Of a stretch of 64,000 nt of DNA, positions 33,353 to 45,455 are shown piece by piece; the first letter of the stretch is position 1, and each line of letters begins with the position of its first letter. The notes beneath the pieces are model-generated. The model made no database searches. It was not told the origin of the DNA and saw only the letters and a list, made by a program, of their open reading frames with translations. The position numbers and the translations under genes are program-made. Source of the stretch: Hamiltosporidium tvaerminnensis (Eukaryota > Microsporidia > Dubosqiidae); assembly GCA_022605425.2 (NCBI GenBank), contig CM061250.1, positions 797,501 through 861,500 on the forward strand, given 5' to 3'.

Positions 33353-33882
33353 TCAATAATGATATTAATTTTAAATATTAATGACTTTTTTCTAATATCT
33401 TGGATTATTTTTAGACTTTAATTTTATTAAATCATTATATTAAACCAATGTATTCAATCATTGTATCAAATCATTATACTAAACCAATGTATTCAACCAT
33501 TGTATTAAATAATTGTTTTAAAAAGGGATATAGTGAGAATAAAAAGAATTTTAAGTATAAATCCTTAACTTAGATATACTTTAATTAACTGATATTAATT
33601 TATGGTAGAATAAATTTATTATAGTATATTTAACTCAAATCAATTCAGAAAAAAGTTTTTTATCTACTTAATTACTTAATATATTAACGTTTGGATGTTG
33701 AAACTACATATATTAAATCGGTTTAATATAAATGAGATCTTCTAGATTATTTAATTAAATTAAATTAAATTAAATTATATTAAATTGAATTGAATTAATT
33801 AAATTATATCATATAAGATAAATTAAATTAGATAAAATATATCTTAAAGTTTGTTCAAGAATTAATAAAAGTAAGGGAGATC
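33353..33882. other. Intergenic DNA with simple repeats
   Basis: No gene. Two 39-bp tandem units (AAATCATTATA-TAAACCAATG...) lie at 33429-33467 and 33468-33506, and a (TTAAA)n tract at about 33750-33800. Confidence 0.5.
33429..33506. repeat. 39-bp tandem repeat, two copies
   Basis: The two units differ at only a few positions and are directly adjacent. Confidence 0.75.
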
Positions 33883-34593
33883 ATGATTGGGTATATTTTT
33901 ACATATTTAATAATATTTTATACAGAAATATATATTTGTACATCAGAATATAAAAATAAACGGTGTGTATTATTAAGTTATGATGATATTGTTTTATTGT
34001 GTAGATTAACACATAATAGGGTAGAAGAGGTCAATGGCTTAGATGTGACAGATTCTAATACTGAGGTGGCAGAAAAGAGTGGCTTTCGTGGTAATAAAAC
34101 TATTTTAAAAATTGTGACTGGGTGTGCACTTCTTATTAAATCGAAAAGGTTTAAATCGAAAGGTTGTAAAGAAAAAATGTGTTCGGTAATTCCAATCGAA
34201 AAATTTCGGAAGACATCGTTTTTTAAAAAATTTAGTACAAGAAGAGTACAGAAGTGTTCTTCTGATACTCTTTATTGTTCGAAATGTTCTACGAGTATAG
34301 AAAGTAAAGAAAAACAAAATTTTAATTATTTTAGTGGCGAAAGAACATTTTACCAACAAGATAATTTTATATCAGAAATTGAAATTAAAGTATCAAGTGA
34401 TATAATTTTATCTGAAAATTATAAAATAGAATTTGGTAAAATTATTTTTATATTTAAGACATTTGATAAGGTAGATGATAGCGAGAAAATTTTAGTTTTG
34501 AATAGAAATAAGAAGATTTTTGTTCCTTTTAAGGAATTTGAAGTGCTAATTATTTATGATAGATTTTGTCTTATAAATAACAAAAAAAATTAA
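33883..34593 (+). CDS. Secreted orphan protein
   Basis: A 236-residue protein with a typical signal peptide (MIGYIFTYLIIFYTEIYICTS, cleavage likely near residue 21). The mature part has a basic, Cys-containing centre (KSKRFKSKGCKEKMC, later CSSDTLYCSKC) and an acidic-to-hydrophobic C-terminal half with beta-strand-like segments (IEIKVSSDIILS, KIIFIFKTF, VLIIYDRFCLI). No family is recognised. The ATG follows AAGGGAGATC, a GGG-type motif of the kind also described before microsporidian starts. Long intact frame, signal peptide and start context argue for a real gene; a secreted, lineage-specific host-interaction protein is a guess. Confidence 0.6.
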   Translation: MIGYIFTYLIIFYTEIYICTSEYKNKRCVLLSYDDIVLLCRLTHNRVEEVNGLDVTDSNTEVAEKSGFRGNKTILKIVTGCALLIKSKRFKSKGCKEKMCSVIPIEKFRKTSFFKKFSTRRVQKCSSDTLYCSKCSTSIESKEKQNFNYFSGERTFYQQDNFISEIEIKVSSDIILSENYKIEFGKIIFIFKTFDKVDDSEKILVLNRNKKIFVPFKEFEVLIIYDRFCLINNKKN

Positions 34594-36370
34594 TAATCAA
34601 ATCGTTTTAATAGGTATAAATGCTTTCATTGAATATAAATGTAATTAACAACTTAAAACATGAATATTTTGTACTGATCGTTGTAGATTACATCGCATGA
34701 AAATATTTAAATAAATTTTATACAATATAGAATCGAAGTTAAAAATTTGCATTTTAATATTTTATTTGTAAATAATATAAATAGACAATAATTTAATACT
34801 CAACAAATAAAAGAATAGATTATATTTTTAATTAAAATGGTTGATCTTGCTTACACTTTGTAAATATTTTAGTATAAATTATTTTTCTTATTTCTTTTGT
34901 ATTTTTACTAATCAACCAATCTTTTCTTGTTTGGCTTTTAAAAACAACATTATTCCTTGAATATCTAAGTAATTTCGTATTTTTTTAAAAAACAATAATA
35001 TTTATGAATTGCACAATCTAAAAATCTATTTATTACATTATTTCTATTTTTATATTACATTTGAGATATATACTTAGTTTAAATTTAAACTCTTGTTGCT
35101 TTAAATCATATTAAATAAATTAAAATTGGTTTTTAGGTTATAAAAAATAGAAAAAAAAATTTATGAACTTAAATTAAAAAACAATTCATTTGAAAAATTT
35201 ATATATTATTGAAATGAACTTAATATTGATAGATATAGTAATATATAATTCTATATTTACTAAAATAAATTTTCTATTGTATTCTATAACTGAACACAAA
35301 GGTATTACCTATTACATAATAGCTATAGCATATTTAGACAAATTTGCAAAGAAAGTTATGATTATAAGTTTATCTGTAGAAAGTGTAACTATATTAAGAG
35401 TTTTTTTAAATATAATCACTATCATATTTATCGATAGCGTTTTTAGAAATGCCAAAAGCAAATAATGATTCATTGTTTATATTGGTATAAGAAACAACTT
35501 TCTTATTCTAATCTCACTTTACCTCTTGGTAGGATAGGTAGATAAGGAAATAATTATATATTCCGTTCTTCTTTTACCTTTCGAGATTTTGAATAGAAAA
35601 TGCAATTAATAATATAATTTTAAATTTTTAATAAAAGTATTTATTACAAGAATAAAGAGAATATCAATGAAACTAATAAATGTTCAGTACCACATATCAG
35701 TAGGAATCTTCTAAATTAATTATATATTAATCGTTAATTTATATATTTTAAAAGTTCAACTTGACAATCAAACATTTAAATAATATATCCATAGCAAAAG
35801 TTTAATTTTTTAAGATATAATATAAAGATCAATTGATTGGTGAAAGATATGATAAAAATAACTTGAATGCTCAAAATATGTCAGAAAAATAATCAATAAT
35901 TTTAAAAAACTATTTATGAGTTCTATAGATTACTTATATGTAGGAGGTGAGTATTATATGTAAAGGAATGGTTTGTTTTTTATATTTTAATTTATCAGAA
36001 TATTTTTAAAAAATAAAGATTACGTAAATTAAAAAAAACCGATTTGATTTTTTTCAGTTTAATTATTAGATTCTCGGTATTTGACTGTAATCTGAATGTT
36101 TCATTTAAATTATTTATTATTTCATTCATTTTCAAATCTATAAATATTTCATTTCGATATAAAGACTGGCTTGCTGCTTCTTTAAAAGTATTAAAATAGC
36201 ATATTAGTCAAAAAATAGATAATAACTTTAATTTTTTTAGTTTTTATTTTAATTAAAAGGTTAATTATATTCGAAAAGTCTACTATATTATAAATTAAAT
36301 CTATAATTTGTTTTATATTGCAACTTTTCATTTAAATAATTGCTATTTAAAACTAGAAAAACTTTTTTCT
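34594..36370. other. 1.8-kb non-coding region with one weak open frame
   Basis: Strongly A+T-rich. The only frame of note is at 35214-35465. The rest shows no domain, repeat or start motif. Confidence 0.4.
35214..35465 (+). CDS. Doubtful small open frame, faintly cyclin-like
   Basis: An 83-residue frame from the first ATG (MNLILIDIVIYNSIF). The stretch YYIIAIAYLDKFAKKVMIISLSV followed by VTILRVFLNIITIIFIDSVFRN follows the helix spacing of Pho80-type cyclin boxes (LIYLDR, then tandem hydrophobic helices, then DVFYTN). The match is short, the protein lacks the rest of a cyclin box, and no start motif is seen. It may be a remnant or chance. Confidence 0.2.
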   Translation: MNLILIDIVIYNSIFTKINFLLYSITEHKGITYYIIAIAYLDKFAKKVMIISLSVESVTILRVFLNIITIIFIDSVFRNAKSK

Positions 36371-36937
36371 ATGACTAAAATTTGTTACATCAATTTAATA
36401 TTTATAAACAGATTATTTTTTATCAACGGTTCAAATGATTCAAAAAGCTTTAAATCAGATGATTATCGTGCTTATGAGTATGCTTATAATACCGGAATGG
36501 AAAGATATGTTAAACTACCTGAAATTCATATTTCTATACCCAAAAACACGCCAGAAAAGTACACATTTATAGAACAAAAAAATATTAAAAGATTGATTTT
36601 ACCAAAAATTTATAATGATACAAAAATAAAGGAAAATATACTCTTATATCATTCTGTGGAAGAAAATATTTATAAACTCATGGAAAAGTATAAATATTTA
36701 AGAGACAATATTCAAAATACGACGGCCAATTTCTTTACTACTCATTCTAAATATTATAATCGCTCTTGGGAATTGTTATATCGCATTCGACGCCGAATTA
36801 AATTGATTGTAAAATTTCATAAAGGTACAAATGAAAATTATAATCTTAAACAATTGGAAATATGTAATGCGATGATTGATTCATGTTATATTAATATGAA
36901 TATATTGGAACAGACATTTCTAAAACTATCGCAATAA
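36371..36937 (+). CDS. Secreted helical orphan protein
   Basis: A 188-residue protein when read from the ATG at 36371. The longer frame to 36308 begins with a non-ATG codon, whereas the chosen start gives a clean signal peptide (MTKICYINLIFINRLFFING). The mature part is predicted mostly helical and rich in Lys, Tyr and Asn (ENIYKLMEKYKYLRDNI, WELLYRIRRRIKLIVKF, CNAMIDSCYINMNILEQTF). Not recognised. It has no CCC motif, like the LRR gene at 10809-13127, so secreted lineage-specific genes in this window may use another start context. Confidence 0.5.
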   Translation: MTKICYINLIFINRLFFINGSNDSKSFKSDDYRAYEYAYNTGMERYVKLPEIHISIPKNTPEKYTFIEQKNIKRLILPKIYNDTKIKENILLYHSVEENIYKLMEKYKYLRDNIQNTTANFFTTHSKYYNRSWELLYRIRRRIKLIVKFHKGTNENYNLKQLEICNAMIDSCYINMNILEQTFLKLSQ

Positions 36938-37570
36938 AATAATTTGATTCTATAATTAAATTATTTAGGCAATGTTTTTATTATCATATTTTAACTTAAT
37001 TATTATAACAGACTGTTAGGATATGCCACTGTAGTGTTTGAAGTTACTTTTAAATCGTATATTAGGCCCTACTATTCTAAATTTACAGATTATTTTATAG
37101 AATTTTTTTTTATAATCTTCAAAAGTGATTATTAAATATTTTATCGTCTTATATTGCTTTTTAAAACAACGAATAGGAACCATATTAGATAATTATTGTA
37201 AGTCTGACCCAAATATTATAAGAAGTTAATTATATAACCTATATATTTGTACATTCAATATTATAATTTCAAAATCATTGATCAGAATAGTATATTTATA
37301 AATTAATCTAATGCGTTTTTTTTGCAGAATAATTCATAATTTGGATTTATAAAGTTTATTGTTCTTCAACAGTTTGTTTTGAAAACCAATTTTAGACATT
37401 TTTATTCCAAACTAAATTAAAAACGATCAATAACATTAAAAGTCTAGGGAGACTGCAATAAAAAGCTTAAAGAGAAATAATATATAAAATTTATGAAATT
37501 TCTGACTTATGTTTTTTATTGCTTGTTATAAACTTCTGCTGATGATTAGTCTTTATTTAATTTCATTTTT
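36938..37570. other. Intergenic DNA, nothing recognised
   Basis: A+T-rich sequence between the secreted orphan and a family B copy. Confidence 0.4.
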
Positions 37571-37780
37571 ACCAAATATGTGAGAACAGAACTGGCTTGG
37601 TGTATTCTATGCGTGTTTTAAGAAGACTAAAAGAGACTGGCTTCCACGGTTGGGATTGAGGGAAGGGCTAAACACCCTCCCTTTGAAATAACCTTGTTAC
37701 GAAACCTGAAAAGGAAACAAAACCACTAGAAAAAAACCGGTTGGCGGTATTACTGAGGACATCAAGACTCGTGGTGGAGT
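37571..37780 (+). repeat. Family B repeat, diverged copy
   Basis: Plus orientation. Shares CTGGCTTGGTGTATTCTATG, AGACTAAAAGAGACTGG, CTTGTTACGAAACCTGAAA and CGGTTGGCGGTATTACTGAG with the copy at 33142, and the same core with the inverted copy at 26997. It ends about 55 bp from a family A element. Confidence 0.75.
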
Positions 37781-37835
37781 ATAAAGCTGAAGATGATGAT
37801 TTAATCTCATTTGTTAGGTTATTATAGTATTGCAT

Positions 37836-38333
37836 TTTATTTAAAAAAATCACATCTCTTTAAAACGGCGGCATAAGTTATTCTTGTTTTTATGACATCA
37901 AAGCAGTTCTAGGTTTTACATCTAACTGCACTAACACACAACCATTACTTCCTGCGATACGTACTTCCAAAAGCTTTTGATCTAGAAGGTCTATAAAATT
38001 AATTTATAAGCGTGACGACTTCTTGGGGACGTCATTGTCTTGTTGCATAGAGATATAGAAGGCCGAAGCCTATCCTAAGCTACCTAAGACTATGCTGCAT
38101 TCCCACGTAATTTACACTTACAGAACCAAATAATCAACAGCTAAAATATATCTCGGCGACTACAATGGGTCCATCTAGATAGAAAATTTTTACATCAAAC
38201 AGATATAACCTGCATCTCGGCTTTCCTGGCTTAATTAATTATATTTTCATATCTTCCGGGCTCCAAGTATTATAACCCGGGTGAGCAAGGCTAGTTTCCC
38301 ATGCTTTTACCTAGCAATAGCCACAAGAAAATG
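37836..38333 (-). mobile_element. Family A element, 5'-truncated copy
   Basis: Minus orientation. The element 3' end is present (ttttatttaaaaaaatcacat), but homology stops at the 5' side after gcttttacctagcaatagcc, so about 230 bp of the element 5' part is missing. This truncation pattern is like that of the LINE copies. Confidence 0.75.
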
Positions 38334-41220
38334 TTTAGTAACTACTATTTATAGGAATTATTTTATATACTATGTACTGGTTTGTTCTGAAAATTTTTAA
38401 ACAATAATACAAATTTCTTTAAAATTACTAATCAATTAAAATATAAATACAATAATTTATTTTATCAGATGAATAATTGCCATAATCTGGAGAGTAGCTT
38501 TCTTTTGTTTGTTATCTAGCAAGTTAAGTTCCATAAAATTGATTAAGAATTTCTGTTCAACTATTTTCACTAGACTTTGGTTTACTAATATATTTCAATA
38601 AATCAGTTCTACTTACGAAGCTTGTTTGAGCTATCAATCACTTACATGTCTTAAATGTTATAAAATTTTAGGAATAATGAGCTCGCGATGACGACTAATT
38701 GCGTAGTTTCTTAGTAAAAATAAAATATGTGCCTTTTATAAATGTTTGATCAAAGGTCACATAAAATTAATCTGGAAATTTTTGTACTACCTTTTTTTCA
38801 TGCGATCAGAGAATAGATTATTTATAACAGTAATCAGAGAGAATTGACGGATTTATCTGTGTTAAGATCTGCATTGAATCTATTTTAGCTACCAACTAAG
38901 ATAATTATAAGCCAGAATATAAAAAAATTTTATCAATCTAAATATGTGATCGAAAGGAGTTGAATGAAACCGCATCGTACCTAATCTATAGTTTTGTAAT
39001 TTTGATTTTGCAGAATAAATACATAAAAATTAACTTTAAATGGAACAATCGAAATTCTTAAGTTAGCTCAATCTATTTTTCACACTGAAAAGCTCGCATC
39101 CTGTTAAATATTAAATTGAAATATGAATAACTCTAGAAAAACTTTAAAAAAACGAGTCCGATGTATATATATCAAAATGAAAAACTTCAAATAATAATTA
39201 TGTCGTTTTAAGCACGTCACATTGTGCTTGTTACCTGAAGTAATTTACTTAAAATATTCATAGAGAAAAAACATTATACCAGGTTACGAATCTATATTAT
39301 GTTACTTTAGAAGCAATATTCTCTTATTGCTCAGAAAAAAATACTGCTCTAAAGCCAATTTTTAATATATAAAATTTTCAGAAACTATGAGCAAGAAAAT
39401 ATTCAGCTACGACGAGAATATCAGGAAATAACTGATTTCACTTTTTCATATGCAAATCAGAAGAACTTAAATTATGTCTTAAAAATGAATCTAACTATAT
39501 GATTAGAGAAATTATTAATAAGTAAATATGCGAAAATAAAAAAATATACCAAAATAGCGAAAAATATGAATTATAAAATATTACTCGATTGCATACCGAT
39601 TTCAGTCGAGAATTAACTAAGAAAACGTTTATTAAAGTCTGAATTACATTCCAAGATGCAATTCAGACTTTATAAATTCAAACAAAGGTATTACTTAACA
39701 GTCAAAGCCTCCGATAATATATAATAATGCAGTTTAACCCATAAATTATTATGGTTATTATGGTATTTTGATAAAAACACATCTTTAATACCTTATAAGT
39801 CACATAATAAAATTCCAAAATGATATATATTAAGTCAAAAGAACTTAAAGCGAAAATACAAGTGTTTTATTGTATGAAGAAAGAAGAATAGAATCAAGGT
39901 AAAATTAAAGGGAAGCGAAAAAAAAAGATAAAACAGAACATACAACGAATGCAAATATCTATATACAAATAATTTGCTATGGCATACGCTAGAAACGGAA
40001 TTATGCGCCTCAAAGAAAAAAATTTCAACCTTAATTTACACTCGATATATTTAAATGAGGCTCATGCGCAAAATATATAAAGAGAATCGAATTTGAAAAA
40101 AATTATGCACAGTTAAGAGAAACCATAGAAATAGACAAAGAAACTAGACACATAACTTTTTTTCTTTGTTATATTTTTTTTTATAATTTGTTTATTAAGT
40201 ATGTTGAAGTTTAAAACGAAAGATGTTAAAGTCGATTCGTTTTACTAAAAGTTTGCAATTCTATAATATAAATTTCTATAAAATTTAATCCTGAAAATTA
40301 TGTTTGTCTCATTATTTTATACCAGGTTTTTGTGTTCCAGAAATATTAGAGACAAAGCATAATTTATTAATAATTTCTTATTTGAAAAAGATTTGACTGA
40401 AACTAAGATCAAATATGTTTAATTTATGAACACTAGAATATAATAAATGTATATAAAAGAATATCATCATTGCAAAATATTTCAAATTATTATTGTGTAA
40501 TTATTGAAAACAAAATCCCGACTCTTAAAAAATTAAAATTCAACTTTTTTACGAAATCTATTGCAACCAAAATTTAGTTTTACTTCGAGATAAAATAAAA
40601 TAATTCAACTCTAATAAATTTGCTGTAAAAAAATCAAAGAAAATAGACATAGAGAAATTTATAAATTATGAATTATGTTAAAAGTATTTTATAATTATAA
40701 ATTTGATTTTAAAAAAGAAAAATTTATAAGCATAATTATGGTAAAATCTTAAAATATCTTGTTTTATAATTATCAAATTAGTTTACTTTTTATTGGTCTT
40801 TAATTTAAATATATACTGATTCTTTTATACGATAAAATTTTAAAAGAAAGTTTCGTTTACATTTTTTTAATTTAGATAAGTTTTGTTCGTTACCAAAATT
40901 GTCATATTAGGACTGTAATTAAAACAAATTTTTTGTTTTTTAAAATATTGAATGATTCTTTTTGCAATATAAGAAGATAAATCTAAGAAATTCTAATATA
41001 ATATGTTTAATACGACAGTTTGATAGTTAAAAAAAAAATTAATTTGTTGATTAAGTTTTTTGATATTAAATGTAATACCATCATGATTTCTAATCCCTAC
41101 CATGAAAAACAAAGATATTTCTCGCATTTCTGCATCATAAAACAAAGAAACGATAAAAATTTATGAACTCAACATTTTTACGGCACAAAATCAGAAACGA
41201 TTGATATAGATTCAGCTGTA
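38334..41220. other. 2.9-kb non-coding region, nothing recognised
   Basis: A+T-rich, no frame with domain or start motif. Some less A+T-rich patches (about 38640-38960) may be old transposon remains. Confidence 0.4.
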
Positions 41221-41631
41221 ATGGATTTTAAAAATATACTTATCGGTAGAAAACTCCCGAAATATGAAGCAGAAATACCTATATTTGCAGAGAAACAGAA
41301 TATAAGTGCATTCTTACGACCGGAAAACATTGGAACGACGTCTTCCATAGAGTATGGCTCCATAAATTTAAAAACCGAGACAAACGTCAATGTTCTAATA
41401 ACAAATGAAATTCAAGAGGAATCAGATGTTGGAAATTTTATAATCCAAGCAATAGGTAATCCACTTTGCAGAAATACTAATATAGCTATCAATAGAAATT
41501 TCTGGTTTTACTTTTGGTTCATAGTTTATTTTCATCGTGCTCGTTTCAATGCCTCTGGTGTTTTTTTTACTCTACAATCAACTATAAATGCATTTGGCCA
41601 AAATTCGAAATATACTAAGACTTTAGAATAG
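41221..41631 (+). CDS. Doubtful hypothetical protein
   Basis: A 136-residue frame from an ATG at 41221 with no CCC or GGG motif. Composition is less Lys/Asn-heavy than random frames here, and residues about 95-108 (FWFYFWFIVYFHRA) could be a membrane segment. No family is recognised. It ends about 90 bp from a family A element and could be a gene fragment. Confidence 0.25.
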   Translation: MDFKNILIGRKLPKYEAEIPIFAEKQNISAFLRPENIGTTSSIEYGSINLKTETNVNVLITNEIQEESDVGNFIIQAIGNPLCRNTNIAINRNFWFYFWFIVYFHRARFNASGVFFTLQSTINAFGQNSKYTKTLE

Positions 41632-41719
41632 ACCCAGTCTATGCTTTAATTAAACTTATTCCAAAATCTTTTCTGTTTATTTTTTTTCTTAAAAATATAT
41701 TATTGTGGTTCGTATAAAT

Positions 41720-42424
41720 GGTGGAGAGAGGGTAACTTCAATAAAAAATATCTGCTTGTCGATAGGTATATGGAATTAATATTGAGATTATTGCTTGGGT
41801 TTTTGGTGGGAATAAAACCACATGGCATTTTCGGTTTTTCTATTCGAGTTTGTATGAGGAAGAGAAGACCAAGGAATGGCCGAAACCTTTTCAAATCTAT
41901 TTTGAAGTTCCTTTTGTAAATGAATCATAGACCGAAGCTGAACAGTAGGTAATTGTCATGTCAAAACGTGGAAACCTACCCTTGCTCACTCGTGTTAGAA
42001 GACTTAGCGCCTAGGAGATATAAAAATTAAAACCATTAAAAGCCGGGAGCTAAGCACTGGTTATACCTGTTGGTATGACATTGCAACGTCTAGGTGGACG
42101 CCATGTAAATCTCTGAAATATATCTTAGTTAGAAGTTTATCGGGTTCAGAAAGTGTAGAGTAAGTAGGGATGCTGCATAGTCTTCGGAGAGCCCGGGGGG
42201 CTTCGATCACACTTCATGCAACGAACATTTACGAATACTTCGGGCAACTGCATTCGCTCATTAATTGGGTTCTCCATACCTTTTAGATGAATGGCCTGGG
42301 ACGTAGGTATCGTAGAGGGTACTCATGGTGTGTTAGGGTAACCGGTATTTATGTTAAACCTAGAACTGCGTTAATGCCATTCAAACAACTATAACACTTG
42401 CCATTGTTATAAAAAGATGTGATG
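41720..42424 (+). mobile_element. Family A element, nearly full copy
   Basis: Plus orientation, from ggtggagagagggtaac to ttataaaaagatgtgat. Highly similar to the copies at 48703 and 54147 in the middle (gttagaagacttagcgccta, cctgttggtatgacattgca, ttcagaaagtgtagagtaag). The 77-residue frame is broken. Confidence 0.85.
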
Positions 42425-42465
42425 AAAAAATTTGCCCCTTTTTTGAAAAAATAACATCCTTTATT

Positions 42466-42522
42466 TACAGTCTTTGAAAAAACTCACCTACACACATACA
42501 TTCATTTTTATATCTATACATT
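42466..42522 (-). mobile_element. Helitron 5'-end fragment
   Basis: The reverse complement contains ATATAAAAATGAATGTATGT followed by GTG...AAAGACTGTAAATAAA, matching the first 55 bases or so of the Helitron at 18903. The terminal TC is degraded and no 3' end is present. It lies about 40 bp beyond a family A copy. Confidence 0.6.
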
Positions 42523-43113
42523 AATTTTGTTTTTAATATAAATGAATTTATTTTGGCTTATATAATATATAGAATCAACAATATATGTTTTATACTCTAT
42601 CACCTGTTCTTTCTTTAACATTTTTTTAATTGGATTATTTGTAATAAGTAAACGAATAAAAGAAAAAGCTGTCATTTGAAGAAATATTATTGTTATTCTA
42701 CGAATAATCTAGTTTTCAATTTTTTTATAGAAAGAAATTCTAGAAAAATAAAAAATCTAATTTTTTAAGTAATTTGTCATTTAAAACTTTGCTAAAATTT
42801 AAAGAACACTTTATCGTTCATTTTCTAATTTACAAAGAACAATCGAACATAAAAAAATTTTTGTGTATCTTTTGAATTTTATAAAAAAAATGTATTAGAG
42901 GTTAATAGTTTGATAAATCGAAATAATTCAAATTCCTTTTTATTTCGACTTTTGAATGTTTGAAATTCTACCATATTTTATAATATTATGAAAATTGAGA
43001 ATAAATAGACTCATTTTTGGATTTCAATGAAACAAAATAGAAAATTCTTCCAATTAAAACTAAAATAGTAAGTGGATTTTAAATCTATATATACAGATTT
43101 TTTTAAAAAAATT
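42523..43113. other. Intergenic DNA, nothing recognised
   Basis: A+T-rich sequence upstream of the LRR pseudogene. Confidence 0.4.
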
Positions 43114-45455
43114 ATGAAATTGCATCTGCTGCTTTTTTACATAAAGCTATTCTATAAACCGTTAATTTTCATGTGTATTAATTTTTCGAGTGAAAAGGTT
43201 GTAGCATTTTACTTCTTAATAAATTATGAAGAATCGTGTTCATCTCCAATTATAAAAAAAATTAGAACCGAATGTCTGTGTCTAATCAAAAGAAATATGG
43301 ATAATGAAATAGCAGAAAAAGGTTTGACAAGAAAAATATTTATTAAACAGGAAACTGGACAATATGATACGTGTGCCATATTATTTATGGATAGAATCGG
43401 TCTTAATTTTGAAATATTTTAAAATTTATACGCTACGAAATCAAATATCGAAATATATTTGTGTCATCATATAAAGAAATCTGATTTCATAATATTAATG
43501 AATTTTTAATTTCTTATTATTTATTGGATGATACAATGACAATTGACAACTTTTACACAATATTGTATTTTTTAGAATATTTTCGAGTAAAATATGATAA
43601 TAAATTGCGGGATGCATTAAAAGCAATTTTGTATTCTTTAGTAAAGTCTAATGAAATGAACACTCTGGATAGCAAAAATATTTCGTTTCATTTTACAAAT
43701 CAAAACTATTTTTCACATAAATTATATAAAATAATATCACAAGAATATTTTAAAATTATGAAGTTTGAAATAAATTCAGTTAATCCTTATTTTTTAAAGG
43801 AAAAGCAGAGTTACTTTTATAATGACCACGAAGGTTTATATACCAATGATAAAACGCATTTTTTGATTATAAATGACAACTTTAATGTATTCTTTTGTGA
43901 AAAGGTCGCTGTAAATTCAAAAAGTCTAAATTTATTTGCCCTTTTGCTAAATACACTTGATATAAAATATTTGCATATACCTAATCCGAATGAAAAAAAT
44001 ACGAATGCGTTTTGTTTTGTTTTAGAAAATCTAAAAAAGAAGATTGATGAGATTATTTTCTATTTGGGTTCAATATATGACAAAACCGTTGAAACTATTA
44101 ACAGGAATTTAAATTTTGTCGATTTAAAAAAAATTGTTTTCATAAAATCTAAAATCATAACAAATTCAATATTTCAAGATCATCTAAGCAAAATTGCAGA
44201 AATTATATTCTATGAAAACAAAGTTTCGAGAAAAGAATATGAAATTATTAAAATCATGGATATGAATAATATTAATATATGAGAAAATATAATAGAAAAT
44301 TTAATACATCCATATCAAGAATTTCCAGCAAAGAATCAATTTGTCGCAATAAAATGATAAAAGACAATAACAGAGATTTCTATTTAAAATTACTTGACAG
44401 TGATAAATTTATGAATAAAGTTAAAATTATAGAATATTCAAAATTTAGATCGTTCTATTTGGAATATAAGTGTTTCTATGACTACAATGGATGTTTTTGT
44501 AATATTTCAATTACTTTGGATGAATTACATGCTAAAAAATTCACGTATAAAGATAATATTTTTAAAAAAAGATATAAAAGAAATTGTAATTGAAAATTCC
44601 AAAATAACTTCGGGTTTTCTAACAGATGTTTTTAATGTTGATGGTCTTGAAAGCTTAGAAATAAGTTTCTCCGATTTATTTATAGAAAATAAAATTTGCG
44701 ATAAAAACGAATCTGTTAAATATTTCAGGTTCACGCCAAAAAATATTGCGGATTATCATTATGTTTATGAACTAATAAATATTATGGTATGTCTTAAAGA
44801 AGTGTACTTCGATGCAATTGTTAATTTAAAATTAAGCCGTTCTGTAACTCGGATTTTTTATATTACGGAATTATATCTTCGGAATGTTGGAAGAACGATG
44901 TATTTTTTAAAACTTTCGGAAAATAATCAAAATTTTGACTTTAGAACCACTAATGAAGACAATTTGGATTCAGAATGTGTTTTGTATTCATTAAAGGCCT
45001 TATTTCGAAAATAATATATAGTCAATATAAAGAAACTGCACATGTGTGATTTTTCTATAGATAATTCAAATGTAAAAACATTTAGTAATTAAACGAATCT
45101 GAAGGAACTGAATGTACATAGCATAAAATTTCAGAATATTTATTTTTCAGACTTGTTTTGTACTTCACAAAAATACAACATAAAAAGATTAGAGTTTAAT
45201 AAAATTAAAATTTTCAAAGGAGATTTAATTTTTATTGCAAATTTAGAGCATATTAAAGAACTCAAATTTCTTATATGTGACATCTACCAAGAGACTTACC
45301 AAAATATAAAAATGTTGTTTATTAACTAAATTTTATATAGAAATTAGATATTACGGAGGAGATAAAAATATATCAGAAGAATTTATTTAATCATTAAAAG
45401 ATGTATATAAACAAAAAAATATCGATATTAATATGCTAAGGTCTCGGTTATGTTA
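43114..45455 (+). pseudogene. Secreted LRR protein, decayed paralog
   Basis: Colinear with the intact LRR protein at 10809-13127: MKLHLLLFYIKLFYKPLIF (signal peptide), TECLCLIKRN, DRIGLNFEIF, IEIYLCHHIKKSDF, FYTILYFLEYFRVKYDNKLR, DIKYLHIPN, GFLTDVFNVDGLESLEIS, RIFYITELYLRNVGR, then CDFSIDNSNVKTFSN and GDLIFIANLEHIKELKFL. The ATG at 43114 matches the paralog start; the frame upstream of it opens with a non-ATG codon. Breaks: TAA after FEIF (about 43420), frame change near 43490, TGA after NINI (about 44280), frame changes near 44350, 44580 and 45010, and further stops. Clearly non-functional. Orientation is opposite to the intact gene, about 30 kb away. Confidence 0.85.

Noticed and set aside
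35214-35465. A Pho80-type cyclin gene
   Set aside because: Only one short stretch fits and the remainder of a cyclin box is missing, so it is listed as a doubtful frame and not as a cyclin.
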